Source of the DNA: Triangularia verruculosa
Lineage: Eukaryota > Ascomycota > Sordariomycetes > Sordariales > Podosporaceae
DNA: 64,000 nt
Assembly: GCA_033296885.1 (NCBI GenBank)
Contig: MU863903.1
Span: 124,001-188,000, forward strand
Direction of reading: 5' to 3'
The position numbers and the translations under genes are program-made. The notes under the pieces are model-generated. The model was not told where the DNA came from, did no database searches, and saw nothing but the letters and a program-made list of their open reading frames with translations. The stretch's first letter is position 1. Each line of letters opens with the position of its first letter. Positions 21,445-33,602 of this stretch are shown here, in pieces.

Positions 21445-23697
21445 ATGTCCGACCCAAGCTACAACGTCCACCAGGACTTGGTATATATTTGCCCATCCTA
21501 ACATTGCTGTCGCAAGAGCAACAGAAGCCATTATGCTAACACCTGACATCGTTAGCTCCCGCATGTCCACCTGATTTCGACATTTCGCTACCCTTTGATT
21601 TCCAGGGTCGAACTGAACGATGTGACGAAATGGCTGTTGCAGGCCCCGGGCATCGCCCGCGACAAAGCTCCCTTCTACTGGACCTATCTCGACTGCCCTG
21701 CCGACAGCACCATTTTCCTCATGTGGCAGCCCACTGCCCGCCGTGGGAACGAGTTTTCGAGCGACGGCTACTATTGGGCTTCACCCGAGGTCATGCTCAC
21801 ACACCCGATTGGCAATGGCTTGGTATGATGCCCATCCTTTCCCTGGAGGACGACTTGCAATATATGCGCTGTATGCTGACAGATGGGACAGATTCTCGAG
21901 ATTTTCTTTCAGAAGTGCGGTTGGCGCTCGGGCGAGCAGTTCACCATGCACTCCCGACGACGCTTCCGCCTTGCTCACCCTCAAGGTGCCGCCGCGAATC
22001 TCCCCCAAATCGATCCTAACCTCTGGATCGTTCATTACGGACCCAGTGAAAAGCAAGACAGATTCCCCACAGCCTCGCTCGGTGTGCCGCCTCAGATACA
22101 GAACATCATGCAAAACCGACAGCATCTCTTCCAGCTTGGGCAAATCGTTCGCAAGGAGTTCATGCTCTCTGATCGGGTCAACTGGCCACAGATCCCCTTT
22201 CCTCAGCGCGGACAGTCCATCTATGTGCCACCCATGCAACAGCAGCCTATGAATCCTCGGAACGCTTACCTCGGAGGACCGGGCGGACCTGGCCAGCCTC
22301 AGTCTAAGAGACGGGGGCAGCAGGCTCAGCCGGGCCATCCAATGGGGGCGGCTGGTTATCCCAGTGCTGAGGGGGCACTCGATGATGACGAGGATATCCA
22401 TCGGGGTGATATGTTCGACCATCTGTCTCCTCGTGAGATGAGTATGCACCGATACCAGCAGAACCACGAGTGGATGGAGGAGATTCTCTCGTCGCCTTAT
22501 AGGATCGGGCAGCTTGAGGTTTCCGATCTTGGTCTTGGGAAGAAAGGTGCGCTGGCTTCGCTCACGGAGGGCATCTTTGAGGCCCAGAGCGGTGATGTTC
22601 TGGACCGCCCACCCAAGAAGCCCTATACTGGTCGTCTTGAACCAGGTGTGGCAGATACAATGCACGAGCGAACTCAGAAGAAGATTGCGGAGATACAGGC
22701 GGAGATGCAGAAGATGACGGCACTGCATGAGAAGAGAAAGAGTCAATTCCAGGCAAACACGGCGATTAGAGACGCAGAGACCGAACTGCGGACGTCTACG
22801 CAAGGAGTTGGCAGGGAACCTTGGCGTTTGGAGGGGAGATTGGAGGACGATGAAGACGAGGACACGACCAGGAAACCCTCCCGGTCTATTGAGGAGATTA
22901 CCGCGGATGTTGAGAAGCTGCTCGGGACAAAGGCCGTCACCGTCCCGGAGGTGAGCAGAATTCAGGACGGTGGTTACCAGCAGCTCGCTCCAGAGCCCGA
23001 GGTTATACAGCCACCACCTAACCAGCTTTCTGCCCCCGGGCCTGCTGAGCTGTCGCGTCAGCCGTCGCACAACGGCTCTCAAGCCAGTGGTGTTCTTATT
23101 GGAGACAGCGACATTGACATGGGGGGTACAGCAGCTGGTCTGCTCGACCAAATGCACTCGGGCTTCTCGTCCACCTCGACTCCAATCAACTCCTTCCCCA
23201 CCCCCCAACCAGGCGGTCTATCCGCCATGCCCTCTAATGTTGGCACACCAGCCAACCACCCAAGCCACGTCCCCTCTCCCCACCCAACAGCACCTACATC
23301 ACAACCAGCAGCAGACGTCAAAATGTCAGACGCCCAACAACCACCCGCCACGACGACAACCACGGCGCCAGATCAAGGGACTGGCTCAGGGGAGTGGGTA
23401 GTTGTCCCGTCAGGGGGAGGTGCTCCGGCAGCTTCCTCTGTGCCTGCTACAGGGGCGGGTGGAGGAGGTATTATCCCGCCGAGCAAACCGCCGTCTGCGG
23501 CGCCGACTCCGGGGATGAGTGGGTTCGGGGCGTCGCCGGATCAGAACGATTTTAGCTCGTTGGGGGATCTGGACACGGCGGGGGATGCGCTGGCGAATTA
23601 CGACCCGCCGAGCGTGGATAATAGGGATTTGGACATGGATGATATGGTGGAGGACAGCGCTTTTGGGGAGGCGTTTGGGGATGGGCAGGGGAATTAG
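21445..23697 (+). CDS. ssr4: SWI/SNF and RSC subunit Ssr4-like (DUF1750)
   Basis: Three exons (21445-21480, 21556-21822, 21892-23697) encode 702 residues. The N-terminal 330 residues are conserved-looking: HVHLISTFRYPLISRVELND, then FYWTYLDCPADSTIFLMWQP, then GYYWASPEVMLTHPIGNG. I recognise this as the DUF1750/Ssr4 family; fission yeast Ssr4 is a shared subunit of the SWI/SNF and RSC chromatin remodellers. A helical segment follows (TQKKIAEIQAEMQKMTALHE). The rest is Pro/Ser/Thr/Gly-rich and probably disordered, ending acidic (DLDMDDMVEDSAFGEAFG). Intron positions keep phase 0 throughout. Confidence 0.85.
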
Positions 23698-24891
23698 TCA
23701 CTCTTCTCGCGAGAGGTGGGAGAGCGTGGCGGGGATGGAGGTTTGTTATGAGGGAGAGGGAGGGAGGAGAGCAAGGGGCTTAGGAGGGGGGGTGGGCTGA
23801 TATGAACTCGAGCGTTAAGGTGAGATGAGGATTGTATTGTGTGTTTTGGTTGGTTGTAATTCTTCTGGGATGGGACGGGGGGAAATTGAGAATGGTGCTT
23901 TTAAAAGGGTGGGTGGGTTTTATTTTCCTACTAGGATTTGAGGGGATTGGCGTAGGAAGGGAAGGTAGCTTTTTTTGTTTTTGTCGTGGTTTTGTTTTTT
24001 TGTTATCAATAGGGAACAGCGAAATACTGATTCGCTGGTTTTTTTATCACCTGAGGGTTTTTGATGATTGGGAATTGTGTTTGGGATGTGGGATGATTAG
24101 ATGATGCAGAAGTTGTTTTGTGAGTGAGTGAGTGTCGTCCATGTTGAGGGGTGTGTAATAGACGAGTGTAGAGATATTTTTCGAAGAATTACAGTCTCAT
24201 TAAGTGTATTTTAGTTTTTCCCTTTAATCTTTTGGTTGGGAAGTTCGTGTTGTAGTTTCTCCAGTTTGTAATAAGATGCCAATTCCGGTTCAGCATATGA
24301 CGATACTGTTGATCTAGAGTTGGACTGCACACCCAGATACGGGAAGCATCGCTCCCCTATTGTTACCAAACTACCTGGTCAGTTGCTGTGAGCACCCTGA
24401 CGACTGGATGTGGCTGGACCCTTGTAAGCTGGCGCCTCTTGGTGTTGTTCTAGTCTCGTTCACTATCATAAGCAGTCAATCTGGACGACACATCTACTTT
24501 CATGACATCAATTCAGGCGGGTCACTAGCTATGTGCGGACCGCACTCCCCCTCAAGAGGAGCGCCTCGGTTTTCTACCCACGGCTTCGGCCAACAGTTCC
24601 AGTCGCGAAATCCGCACCAAGAGGGTCTCTTTCCGACTTTTTGGGTATCATAGCCAGACTTGTGCTGTTGTCAAGTTCATTGGCGGATTTCAATTCACTT
24701 TTTCAGAACTGTCCCTATGACTTCCACCTTCTCATGGAAATCGGCATAATGTGCGCGCCCCGGAAAGAATACAAGTTCATCGCTTGTTCATATATTTTCC
24801 CTGCCGGCCGTCCCAAATTGTCTCGAAAAAGCCCCAAGCCCTCAAAGCAAACCACGCCAGATATGCCTAATGGAATTCGAAACCCAACCGT
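23698..24891. other. Convergent intergenic region, Ssr4 / RPS11
   Basis: 1.2 kb between converging 3' ends. The left part is G/T-rich with T-runs. A 120-codon plus-strand frame at 24533-24895 has no recognisable domain. Nothing else seen. Confidence 0.5.
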
Positions 24892-25739
24892 TTAGAACTT
24901 CTGGAAAGACTTGACGGCCTTGCCGGTGCGGGGAAGGACGCGGAGGACGTTGAACCGAATCTATATCCCAAGTCAGTCAGTTACCGTGCCGCTGTTTCGT
25001 TCGAAATCGGGGGGGGTTCGTAACGTACAGTCTTGGAGAGAGGTCTGCACTGGCCAACGGTAACCTGGTCACCCTCCTCAACACGGAAAGCGGGGGAGAC
25101 GTGGGCGGCGAGGTTCTTGTGGCGCTTCTCGTAACGGGAGTACTTGGGGATGTAGTGGAGGTACTCGCGGCGGATGATGATGGTGCGGTGCATCTTGGTG
25201 GAGACGACGGTGCCGGTCAAGATACGGCCACGGATGGAAACCTGGCCGGTGAAGGGGCACTTCTTGTCTGCAGAGAGAAAACCAGTTAACCTCCCGTGTC
25301 CCATTCGGAAATACCACCCCTCCTTTCGTATTCGATAACAAGAGCCCGTCGTTGCCGTCTTCGAGGAATATCGTGTTCGTTTCGGTGGATCAAGTCGGAA
25401 ATCGAATATCGAAAAGGAGGAGCGAGCGCGTCTGTTCGTGATATTACGTACCGATGTACTGGCCCTCAATGGCAGCAGTGGGGGTGCGGAAACCCAGACC
25501 AACGTCCTTGTACCATCTGCGGCCGCCCTTGCCAGGTCTGGTGGCCTTGACCTTGGTCTTAGCGTTGACGAAGACTTTTGAAAAACATCACGGGTCAGCT
25601 TCATGGCCCTTATCGCCCATTTTCCCAATTCGCCCATCGCTCGAGTTGGTTGCAGGCTTGTTGTTTCTTTTGAGAAAAACTCACTGTGAGGCTGCTTCTG
25701 GAAAGCGCGCTCGCTCTGGACGGTAAGCTCGGTAGCCAT
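24892..25739 (-). CDS. RPS11: 40S ribosomal protein S11 (uS17)
   Basis: Four exons (25739-25685, 25574-25452, 25267-25029, 24960-24892) encode 161 residues, the usual length. The product reads [18 protein letters not shown], then [20 protein letters not shown], then [20 protein letters not shown], then [20 protein letters not shown], and ends [19 protein letters not shown]. These are eukaryotic S11/uS17 signatures. uS17 binds 18S rRNA early in 40S assembly. Three introns in a short gene, the first after 18 codons, follow the usual pattern of fungal ribosomal protein genes. Confidence 0.97.
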
Positions 25740-26171
25740 CTTGATGGTTCTGGCGTGGGCCGAAGATGTGACTTGTCGAGGGTGGGAGTGTTGGTCGGTC
25801 GGAGTTCACAAAACGAGGCCCCAGAATTTTGCTAGTTGGTGTGTGATTTTTTGGGAGGGCCAAAAAGTGTGATGGCACACCAGCCACAGCTGGAGAACTC
25901 AAACTGTGGGGCAGGATGGCGAGGCACCACAGGCACCAGCCACACCTCCGAGGGGAGTGGGGCTGTCCAGTTCGGGTTTATTTACTTGAAGGAAGGACTA
26001 GCCAATGGCGGCAGGAGCTAGGGTCAACAGCTGCAGACTGCCCCTCTGCGACAAGATGCGCACCCTTGTGACGCGGTTTCCAGAATTCAATCCAGAAGTG
26101 CATCCGGCGCGTCTCACTCCACCACGAATTATTTACACTTCCAATACTGTACGAAACTCCAATCTGTAGCC
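25740..26171. promoter_or_regulatory. Divergent promoter, RPS11 / SPC105
   Basis: 432 bp between two divergent start codons. An inverted word pair CCACAG / CTGTGG occurs near 25881-25905. No TATA box close to either gene was identified. Confidence 0.4.
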
Positions 26172-29100
26172 ATGTCGTCGCAAGGCGATGCCACGATGCC
26201 GGCTACGCGCCGGTCGCGTAAATCCATCGGCGGCGGTTCGAGAGAGAATGCGACACTCGATGTTGGAAGCGCTATGGGCGCCACTCGCAAGAAGTCTAGG
26301 AGCAAGAGTTTGGGTCCGGGTAGTCTCGATATCTTGAAGACAGGAAATGGGAATCGCAGAGCAGTATGTCTTGTAGTAGCTGTAGCAGATTGATACCTTG
26401 ACTGACTTGTCTTCAGTCCCTTGCCATCCCATCAGGGCCACCACCACGGTCGATTTTGAAACCAACTATACCCATCCTTCCAGAAATTCCAACTTTCAAA
26501 CAGAGAGATGTGCCTCCGAGCAACGAAATTGCGGGAACAAAAGTAGCCTTGCGCACCGAGGAAGAACAGCAAGCTGCCGCCAGAGAGAGAGAAGAAAGAG
26601 AACGGAAAGAGCTGGAGAAGGAGATCAAAGACAGGAGGGAAGCCCGCAGAAAATCCCTAGCCAACCGCCGAGTATCCTTTGCTGCCGAGGCCACGCTACA
26701 TACCTTCCACGAAGTAGACGAGAACCAAGACGCTACCGCTGCATCGCACCATCACCAAGCACCAGACTCAGACCCGCCCTCAACACCCCCCGAACACATC
26801 GACGACCATGTTGCCGAGTCGCCAGCCGACCAAAGAGCGCTACACCAAAGGAACCAACGGAGAAGCTCGGGTGTGGGGTCACATTACGGGGACGACGATA
26901 CTATCGCCTCCAGCGTATACGACTCCGACATGGAGCATGCAGACGACATTGACGAGGTGGAGGCTGAGGAAATGTTCGACTCTAGTGACTCGGACGATGA
27001 CGGCACCGTTATGACCGTAGAGGCCGAAGAAATGACCTCTGCCTCAGTTGCCTCAATGACGTCTGGCGTCTCTGCGTTCGATAACGACGGCTCCACAGAC
27101 AGCTTGGACGAGAACTTGCGACTGGCGAAACAACGCGCTGCTGCTACTCAACGAGTGGATGAGGATGAGGAGATCATTGCTGGGTTTGCTGGCTGGGGGA
27201 GGAGGCCGCTATCCCAGTCAGAGACCACCACGCAGATTATTCGCCAACATATGCCGCCGCCAAGCCCAGGGGTCCAAGAGCAAGAGCAAGGCAATGATAT
27301 GGAGATAGATATGGACGACGACATGGATATGGATATGACCAAAGCCGTGGGTGGTATCATTCAGTCACAGTCAGGGCCTCAGAGTAACCATCAGGACGAA
27401 GATGTGGAAATGGACATGGACGAGGACATGTCGATGGACGTGACTAAGGCTCTCGGTGGGATTCTTGGCAAGCCCCAAGCCCAAAATCGACGGAAATCAG
27501 TTAAACCATTTACACAGCAGGATGCCGACGAACTTGGTGATCAGACTATGGAGTTCACGACGGCAGTTGGCGGTATTCGACAGGGCAGGATGTCTATCGG
27601 TGGCGCAACAGACATAGATGAGCTCGAAGACATGTCCATGGAGTTTACCTCTGCGATTGGCGGACTTTTGTCAAAACATGCCCCTAATGCGGGCTCCTCC
27701 ATGACTCGGCGGAGGACTCTCGCGGCCGAAGACGATGGGATGGATATGGACATGACTGCGGCTGTCGGCGGGATTCTGGCAACTTCGCAAGAGCCGCAAG
27801 AGGACGATGCATTCGAGCAGACTATGGCCATGGACGAGACTATGGCAGTAGGCGGCATCCTGAAGCCTGCCTCGCCCGAAGAAGCACGGTCAGCGGCCAA
27901 GAGAGTGATGGAACAAGAGGCTGATCAACCGGATGTCGTCTACCCTACGCTCACTGCGCCACCAACATCCCAAGAGAGTAACGACACTCTTGGGCTTTCT
28001 GCATTCCGAGGGAAGGGTCTGCGTCATAGTATCCCGGGCGCTCCATTATTTGAAAGCTCTCCTGTGCGAAGCCCCGAGAGACCCCTGCCTGCGAAGAGCC
28101 CAGCACCCAACAGCTCACCCCTTCGGAGCTCTCCCAGGAGAAGTTCCCCAGCCCGAAGCGTAAGACAGTCCCCCGCAAGAGACTCGTCGTCAAGAAGGAC
28201 CCCTTCTCCTGCGAGGAACACCGCCCCGGTTACCAAAACACCGCCCTCCATGATTGGAAGTAGCTCTCCCGTCCGAAATGCATCACCGCCCAAGACCACA
28301 CCTCGCTCCGTCGGCAAGGGGCGGCTCTTCCACCAAGACCCAAGCACAGGCCTCAGCACCCCCCGTGTAGTTCTTACACCACAAGGACGCCGTCTTTCCG
28401 GCGTGGGCGCTGACAGACCAGGTCTCGGCTCACCAAAGGTCACCGAGATCTTTGACCGTAGAGACTCGCTTCAAGACTCAGCAGCTGAATTTGTGCCTAG
28501 CGAGCCAAGCAGCGCTCGTCGCACTGTGGCCTTCGCCGATCCCCGTGCCATGGAAGAGGAGGTGGATCAAGAACTCAGAGACGAGGCAGAGAAGGAGAAC
28601 AATAGGAGAATCCTGGAACGGGAGGCGGACGGTGACAGGGAGATCACGCTTAATCTTAAGGAGATGATCCAGAACTTGAGTCCGACCAAGAAAAAGAAGA
28701 ACCCCTTAGCTGGAAGAAAAAGTCTCATGCCAGGCAGTGCGAGGGGGTTGCTTGGGAAGAGACCGATGGAGCTGGATGTAGATGATGAGGAGGAGGACTC
28801 TGAAATAGTTGATGGCGTCAAGCGGCTCAAGGGTCACCAAGGCAGTCCGGTCAAGAATATCCGGCTGCAGTCACCACCAACAAAGGCGGAGACGACGACG
28901 GGGAGGAGGATGAGAAATGGGGAGGATGATACCACGACTACACCGGCTGTGCCCAGTTCGCCTGCACGGGCGGCGACGCCGAATCATCATGGCCGGTTCC
29001 GATCGGTTTTCGATGATCAACCAACGAATACCTTCAACTTTTATGATCATACCGCTACGGTTGACGCTGATGCGCTGATGCAGCGGGATGATGATGGGGA

Positions 29101-30705
29101 CCGCATTCATCTGCAGGACTTCTTGAATTTGACGAGTATTCGGTTCATGGAATTGACGACGACGAAGAGGAGACATACTGTTGCCCCGGGAGAGACGAGA
29201 CTTAGTCTGACCGCTGACGGAAAGGAGGATTTATCTCTGGAGAAGTGTGTCGTGGCGGGTGCCTGCACTGTGCCGACGTTGGAGCTGTATCAGCATTCAT
29301 GCCGCGAGCTGAAGAAGTACATCTCGGAAGGTCGGCGGATCGTCCGGGAGATCGAGTCGGAGACCTTTGAGGAGAACCCACCGCTGTTCAGGGAGTACAT
29401 GGCTGCCACCCCTGAGTTTAAGGTTTTGATGGACAACCAGTTCAAGAACGTCAAGACACACGCCAGGCTGCTCAGCAAGGCGATGTGGTACGAATGGCGG
29501 ATGAAGCTGAAAAACGGGCTCAAGGCCGGTCTGGTTAACATTGCGGAGGGCATGGATGACGATGAGAAGCTCCTGGCAAAACAACAGGAACTGTTATTGT
29601 CGGTTCTGCCCGAGATGATCAAGCGAGCCGAAGAACTCGAAAAAGAACATGAAAATCTTGAAGCAGTCGCGCAGGAAATGGCCGACTGCGATCCTGCCGA
29701 ACTGGAAGAAGCCCGCGCAGAACTGATCTCCCTCGACGAGAGCCTAGAGGAGAAACAGCGAAAGATCGCCGAGTTGAAAGCCCAGCTTGACGAGTCCAAC
29801 TCTAGCATCGAGACCCTGACGCAACAAAAACAGCAATATCTCGACGAAATCAGAGAAGCAGACAAAATCCGGGAAGAATGTCGGGGGTGGTCATCAGAGG
29901 AAATCAGCAAGCTCAAAGGTGCCTTCCCCTCCTGTCCCTTACCATGCACGGTATCAAACTAACACCATCCATCGCAGCACGAACCGACAAGATCGAAAAA
30001 ACCACCGGCTGGGCCATCACGGGCATATCGGGCACCACGATATCAATGACGTACAAACACCAAATCGAACTCGTCTTCAACGTCGCTTCCTTCCAGCAAC
30101 CCTCCAACCCGTCCCATAGCCCTTCGTCACCATCAGATATTGATTTATGGTACATCGCGGACAAGCGAGAACCGAGCAACCAGTCCATCCCCCTTACCCC
30201 GGAAAGAGATTTTTTTCTTTTGTCCATTAGAGATCGTATCCGGGCGCTCCCGCAGTCATTGACGAGGATAAACAGTATGCTTGGGATTGTGAGCGATGGG
30301 TGGGATAAAGCTGGCGCTGTGGCGAACTATGTGAGGTTGCTGTACTTGACTTTCCCGACGGTGGTGAGGAGGACGACGACGGGGGGTGAGGGGATTGAAG
30401 TAGTGAGTTCGTTGATGTTGGTGCCGCTGCAGACGAGGGTGGAGGTGGGGTTGAGGTTGAAGGTTGTTGGTGATGATGGGGGAGGGGCTCAAGGGGGGTT
30501 GGAGGTGGGGGTGGGGGTGGAGGCGAGGGTGGTGTATGGGGAGCAGTTTAATACTGGGAAGCTGGAGGAGTTTTTGCAGGGGAGGATTGGACAGGTGGTG
30601 GTGGGAGGAGGGGAGAAGGATAGGGGGTGGGATGTGGTTATGGGGGAGCTGTATAAGAGGTTGTTGGCTAGGGGGTCGAGGGCGGCTGCTGCTGCTGAGA
30701 AGTAA
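26172..30705 (+). CDS. SPC105: Kinetochore scaffold Spc105/Spc7 (KNL1)
   Basis: Three exons (26172-26363, 26417-29918, 29978-30705) encode 1473 residues. Two PP1-docking motifs are visible: SILK at 76-79 and RVSF at 149-152. Six MELT-like repeats follow, with the Thr at about 372, 407, 445, 475, 511 and 539; most are M[DE]xT and each is followed by A[VIL]GG[IL]. A Ser/Pro-Lys-rich region (about 610-770) may be Cdk-regulated. The Spc7 domain starts at LTSIRFMELTTTKRRHTV and continues into a long coiled coil (to about 1230). The final exon gives an RWD-type end (GWAITGISGTTISMTYKHQI). KNL1 links microtubules to Mis12, recruits Bub3-Bub1 after Mps1 phosphorylation of MELT, and recruits PP1 to silence the checkpoint. 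Confidence 0.93.
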
Positions 30706-32507
30706 GGGTTATGGGATGGGATGTGGGATTGGATTGGTGTCTGGATGGGATGGAGATATACCCTGGGTTTTCTTTTGTTTTGTGTTTTTGTTGTTGGTCA
30801 TTTTACTATTAAGAGGCGGAGGAGTTAGATATACTGCAGGAATACCAACGATTGTAACCGCCATCTTGTTTATTTTTTATAGTCCATGTTAGACACAACG
30901 TATTGGTTGACACAAAACTAGCAATTCAGCATTTTGTGGAGTAGGACGACATCTTTCAAGTATCAATGTAAAAGAGAAAAGACTTCTGATGGGCTGCTGT
31001 TGGGGATCAAGAGAATAAATAGCAAAGATGGAACGGAACCATGAAAACAGAAATCAGTTGAAACTCTGCGATTCTCCGGCCTACCTAATTGCTGATGTTC
31101 TGTCGTCGTCTCAGCAAACCCATGTAGCAGGCCAGAATGAAAACCGTGGTGGAATCACGTTCCGGTCTGTGCTCGTTGAATGAGAAACTTAGCAGAAGCA
31201 CTTCTTTTCTGACAGCATGGCAGGCAGGTATCGCGCCTTATGACCAACCCGGAATCCAAGTTTGGCTAAAAGCCTGAGCTGGGTTGAACGATGAGATTCA
31301 GTTCTGGGGGGGGACTGGCAGTGTACGGTGTGAATATGACATTGAAAGATAGTAAAGGTATGTAAGAAAGTTAATAGGCCTTAAAAATATTAAAGGCGTT
31401 AAAAGATAGTAATAGACACTTTCAAAGATAGCCTTCTCTGCAATGTTAAAGGTGTAATCCCGGTTTGTAGTACCAATGATTTTATCCGCGGCGTGTCAGT
31501 TTGGATATAGCTTCATCTAACCGCACTTAAATACAAAACCAGCAGGGGTACCCACTCATATTTCTCTGCTTGGATGAAGAAAAACGTTGTATTCTGGGGC
31601 CTTCATGTTGCCGAAAGAGGACATCTAAATGCTCGTTGTGAAGTACTCCTACATCCCTCATCATCATCACTAACGGCTGATCAAACCATCACAAGTGCCT
31701 TGGTATTCTCACAAGACGCCAACCACATCACGAAGAAGCAAATCGAGACAAGTAGGTGACCACGGTTTTTACTCTATGGCAACCATCCAAGGTTCATGCC
31801 CTTTCGGGTTCATGCCTCCCCGTTCACCATCCGTTTGATGCGTGAACTTTCCAAAATATCCTCCCACAACACACGAGACTACCAACATCTCCCATTCATA
31901 TCCACAACAAACAAGACAAAACAAGACTCCGGACTCCACCGCTTAAACATGACCTTTCCCATTTCCCTTGACCCTTTCCCTCACTTCTACCCTTCCATCC
32001 TTCCTCTCTACAACACCTATCCCTAGCAACATCACTCCACCTCAACACCCCACTTCAACGCCTCTTATCACTATCACCACTTCTCTCCAACACCTCTCCA
32101 CTTCAACACCTTCGTCACCAGTTTCTTCTCGTATTCTTCTTCATCACCTTCTCGTATTCTTTTTTATTTTTATTTTTTTATTTTCTTTTTCTTTTTCCTG
32201 ATATCAACTGTTAGCAGCTACTCAGACACATTCAATGGTAGTGATGTTGCAATGTGAGTGACGATTGTCAGAGAGAAGATTATGACTCGACATATTCCAA
32301 CTCGAGAGAAGTGACTCAAGTTCTATGGGGAACAGGGCCACCACCCCGGCCAGATTTCCGGCTAAGGATGACGATACGATGGATCTCATCACGAAAGTGT
32401 CAGGAAGGGGGAAAACAAGTCGCAACTTACAATTTGTGTTGTTTTATTTGGCGTTTCAAATGACAGGCCGACGTGGTGAAGGATGAGAGACTGAATGATT
32501 GCTTGTC
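30706..32507. other. 1.8-kb convergent intergenic region with an AT-rich island
   Basis: Lies between the 3' ends of SPC105 and the next minus-strand gene. Positions 31340-31450 are AT-rich and contain AAAGATAG three times and an imperfect hairpin around CCTTAAAAATATTAAAGG, possibly a decayed element. Positions 31900-32200 are a low-complexity pyrimidine-rich tract. No supported gene. Confidence 0.45.
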
Positions 32508-33128
32508 TCAATCGTCATAGGAGATTCGACGACGCTGTGTGGTGCTAGCCTGTGCCGTCTGCTGTGTTTCTTCTTCGCCATAGTCGAGACTGGCCAGGCC
32601 TTTGTCTACCACATCCCATGTTCGCTTGCGCAGGTCCATCGGCGGCTCCCCGACATTCTTGTTCTTGTTATTGCGTTTCCGCTTTTTGTTTTTCTTCGCG
32701 GTGACAACTGGCGCCGGCGAGGATATCTCGCCTTCGGAGAGGTCTTTGGTCAATGCGGTGACCTCTCGCGGCTTAGGAGGTTGTTTGCCGCGGCGCAGGG
32801 CCTCGAGCTCCGAGTGCCGGAAGATGGCAATTTGCTCGTCGGTTAGGGTGCGCTTGACACCGTCAGGATAATAGCCGAGCCCATCGTCATCGTCTTCGTA
32901 GTAATATTCTTCCTCTTGCTCATTGGATGGAGTGGGTTCTTGGGGGTCGAGGGAAGGTTGCAGAAATTGGGAGTGGAAGTGATCTGTTGCGAACTGGGCG
33001 AAATGTTGGTCGTGGAATGCAATCATATCAGCCTGCGATGACCGTTAGTTTTCCTGCCGCATTACACGAAAAAGAAGATGAAGACATACCTGGCTGATTG
33101 TTGGCACTTGGATTGACGTGCCCGCCAT
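32508..33128 (-). CDS. Small charged fungal protein of unknown function (possibly DUF3807)
   Basis: Two exons (33128-33090, 33032-32508) encode 187 residues. Exon 1 gives MAGTSIQVPTISQ; the splice is in phase 0 and exon 2 begins ADMIAFHDQHFAQFATDHFH. An acidic segment (EQEEEYYYEDDDDG), the motif LTDEQIAIFRHSELEALRR, a basic nuclear-signal-like run (AKKNKKRKRNNKNKN) and a short acidic end follow. The FHDQHFAQF start and the LTDEQIAIFRHSE motif recall a fungal family I know as DUF3807, but this is from memory and uncertain. The basic run suggests a nuclear or nucleolar protein. A CACGTG box lies 85 bp upstream of the ATG. Confidence 0.75.
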
Positions 33129-33602
33129 TTTGGCGTGAGCAGGATGAGAAGCGCTCAGATTGGTGAATTGGCGGCCAAGAAAGTAAGTTTGGCGACTCGC
33201 GCGCCGCGTGATCACGTGCTCTCCGCCCGACCCAAGTTGATCAACCGAAGTGATGGTAAATGATCGCAAAGCGATTTTGAGGTGTTTTTCTGATGAAGTC
33301 GCAGAAGAAGAAATGTGCCGGTCGTACGAGGGAGATGCAATGGACAGAAGGTGCTGGTGGCTTTTGCTGTTTGGCTGTTGTGGAAGGGGAGCAGACAAGG
33401 CCTGGTGCGAGCACTGTTTTTTTGCTTGGTATTGCTCAAAAGATGCAAGTGTAACCAGAGCCCCGTCCTCAATGCCAGAAAACCCCGTGTCAACCGTAAT
33501 GCCTGTCCTCAAGGCCATGTGACGATGCTTGCTGCCTGAAATAAGAGAAATGTTCATGTCGTCATCAAACCATCCGCTGCTTGTATTCGCTGGATGACCG
33601 GT
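33129..33602. other. Intergenic, between two minus-strand genes
   Basis: 474 bp. It holds the promoter of the small charged protein, including a CACGTG E-box at 33213-33218, and the 3' end of the gene to the right. No other gene seen. Confidence 0.5.

Noticed and set aside
21781..23208. 475-codon minus-strand frame in the Ssr4 gene
   Set aside because: Antisense shadow; crosses the Ssr4 intron and exon boundaries without any domain.
24533..24895. 120-codon plus-strand frame before RPS11
   Set aside because: Sits in a convergent 3' region and ends in the RPS11 terminator side; no domain or codon bias.
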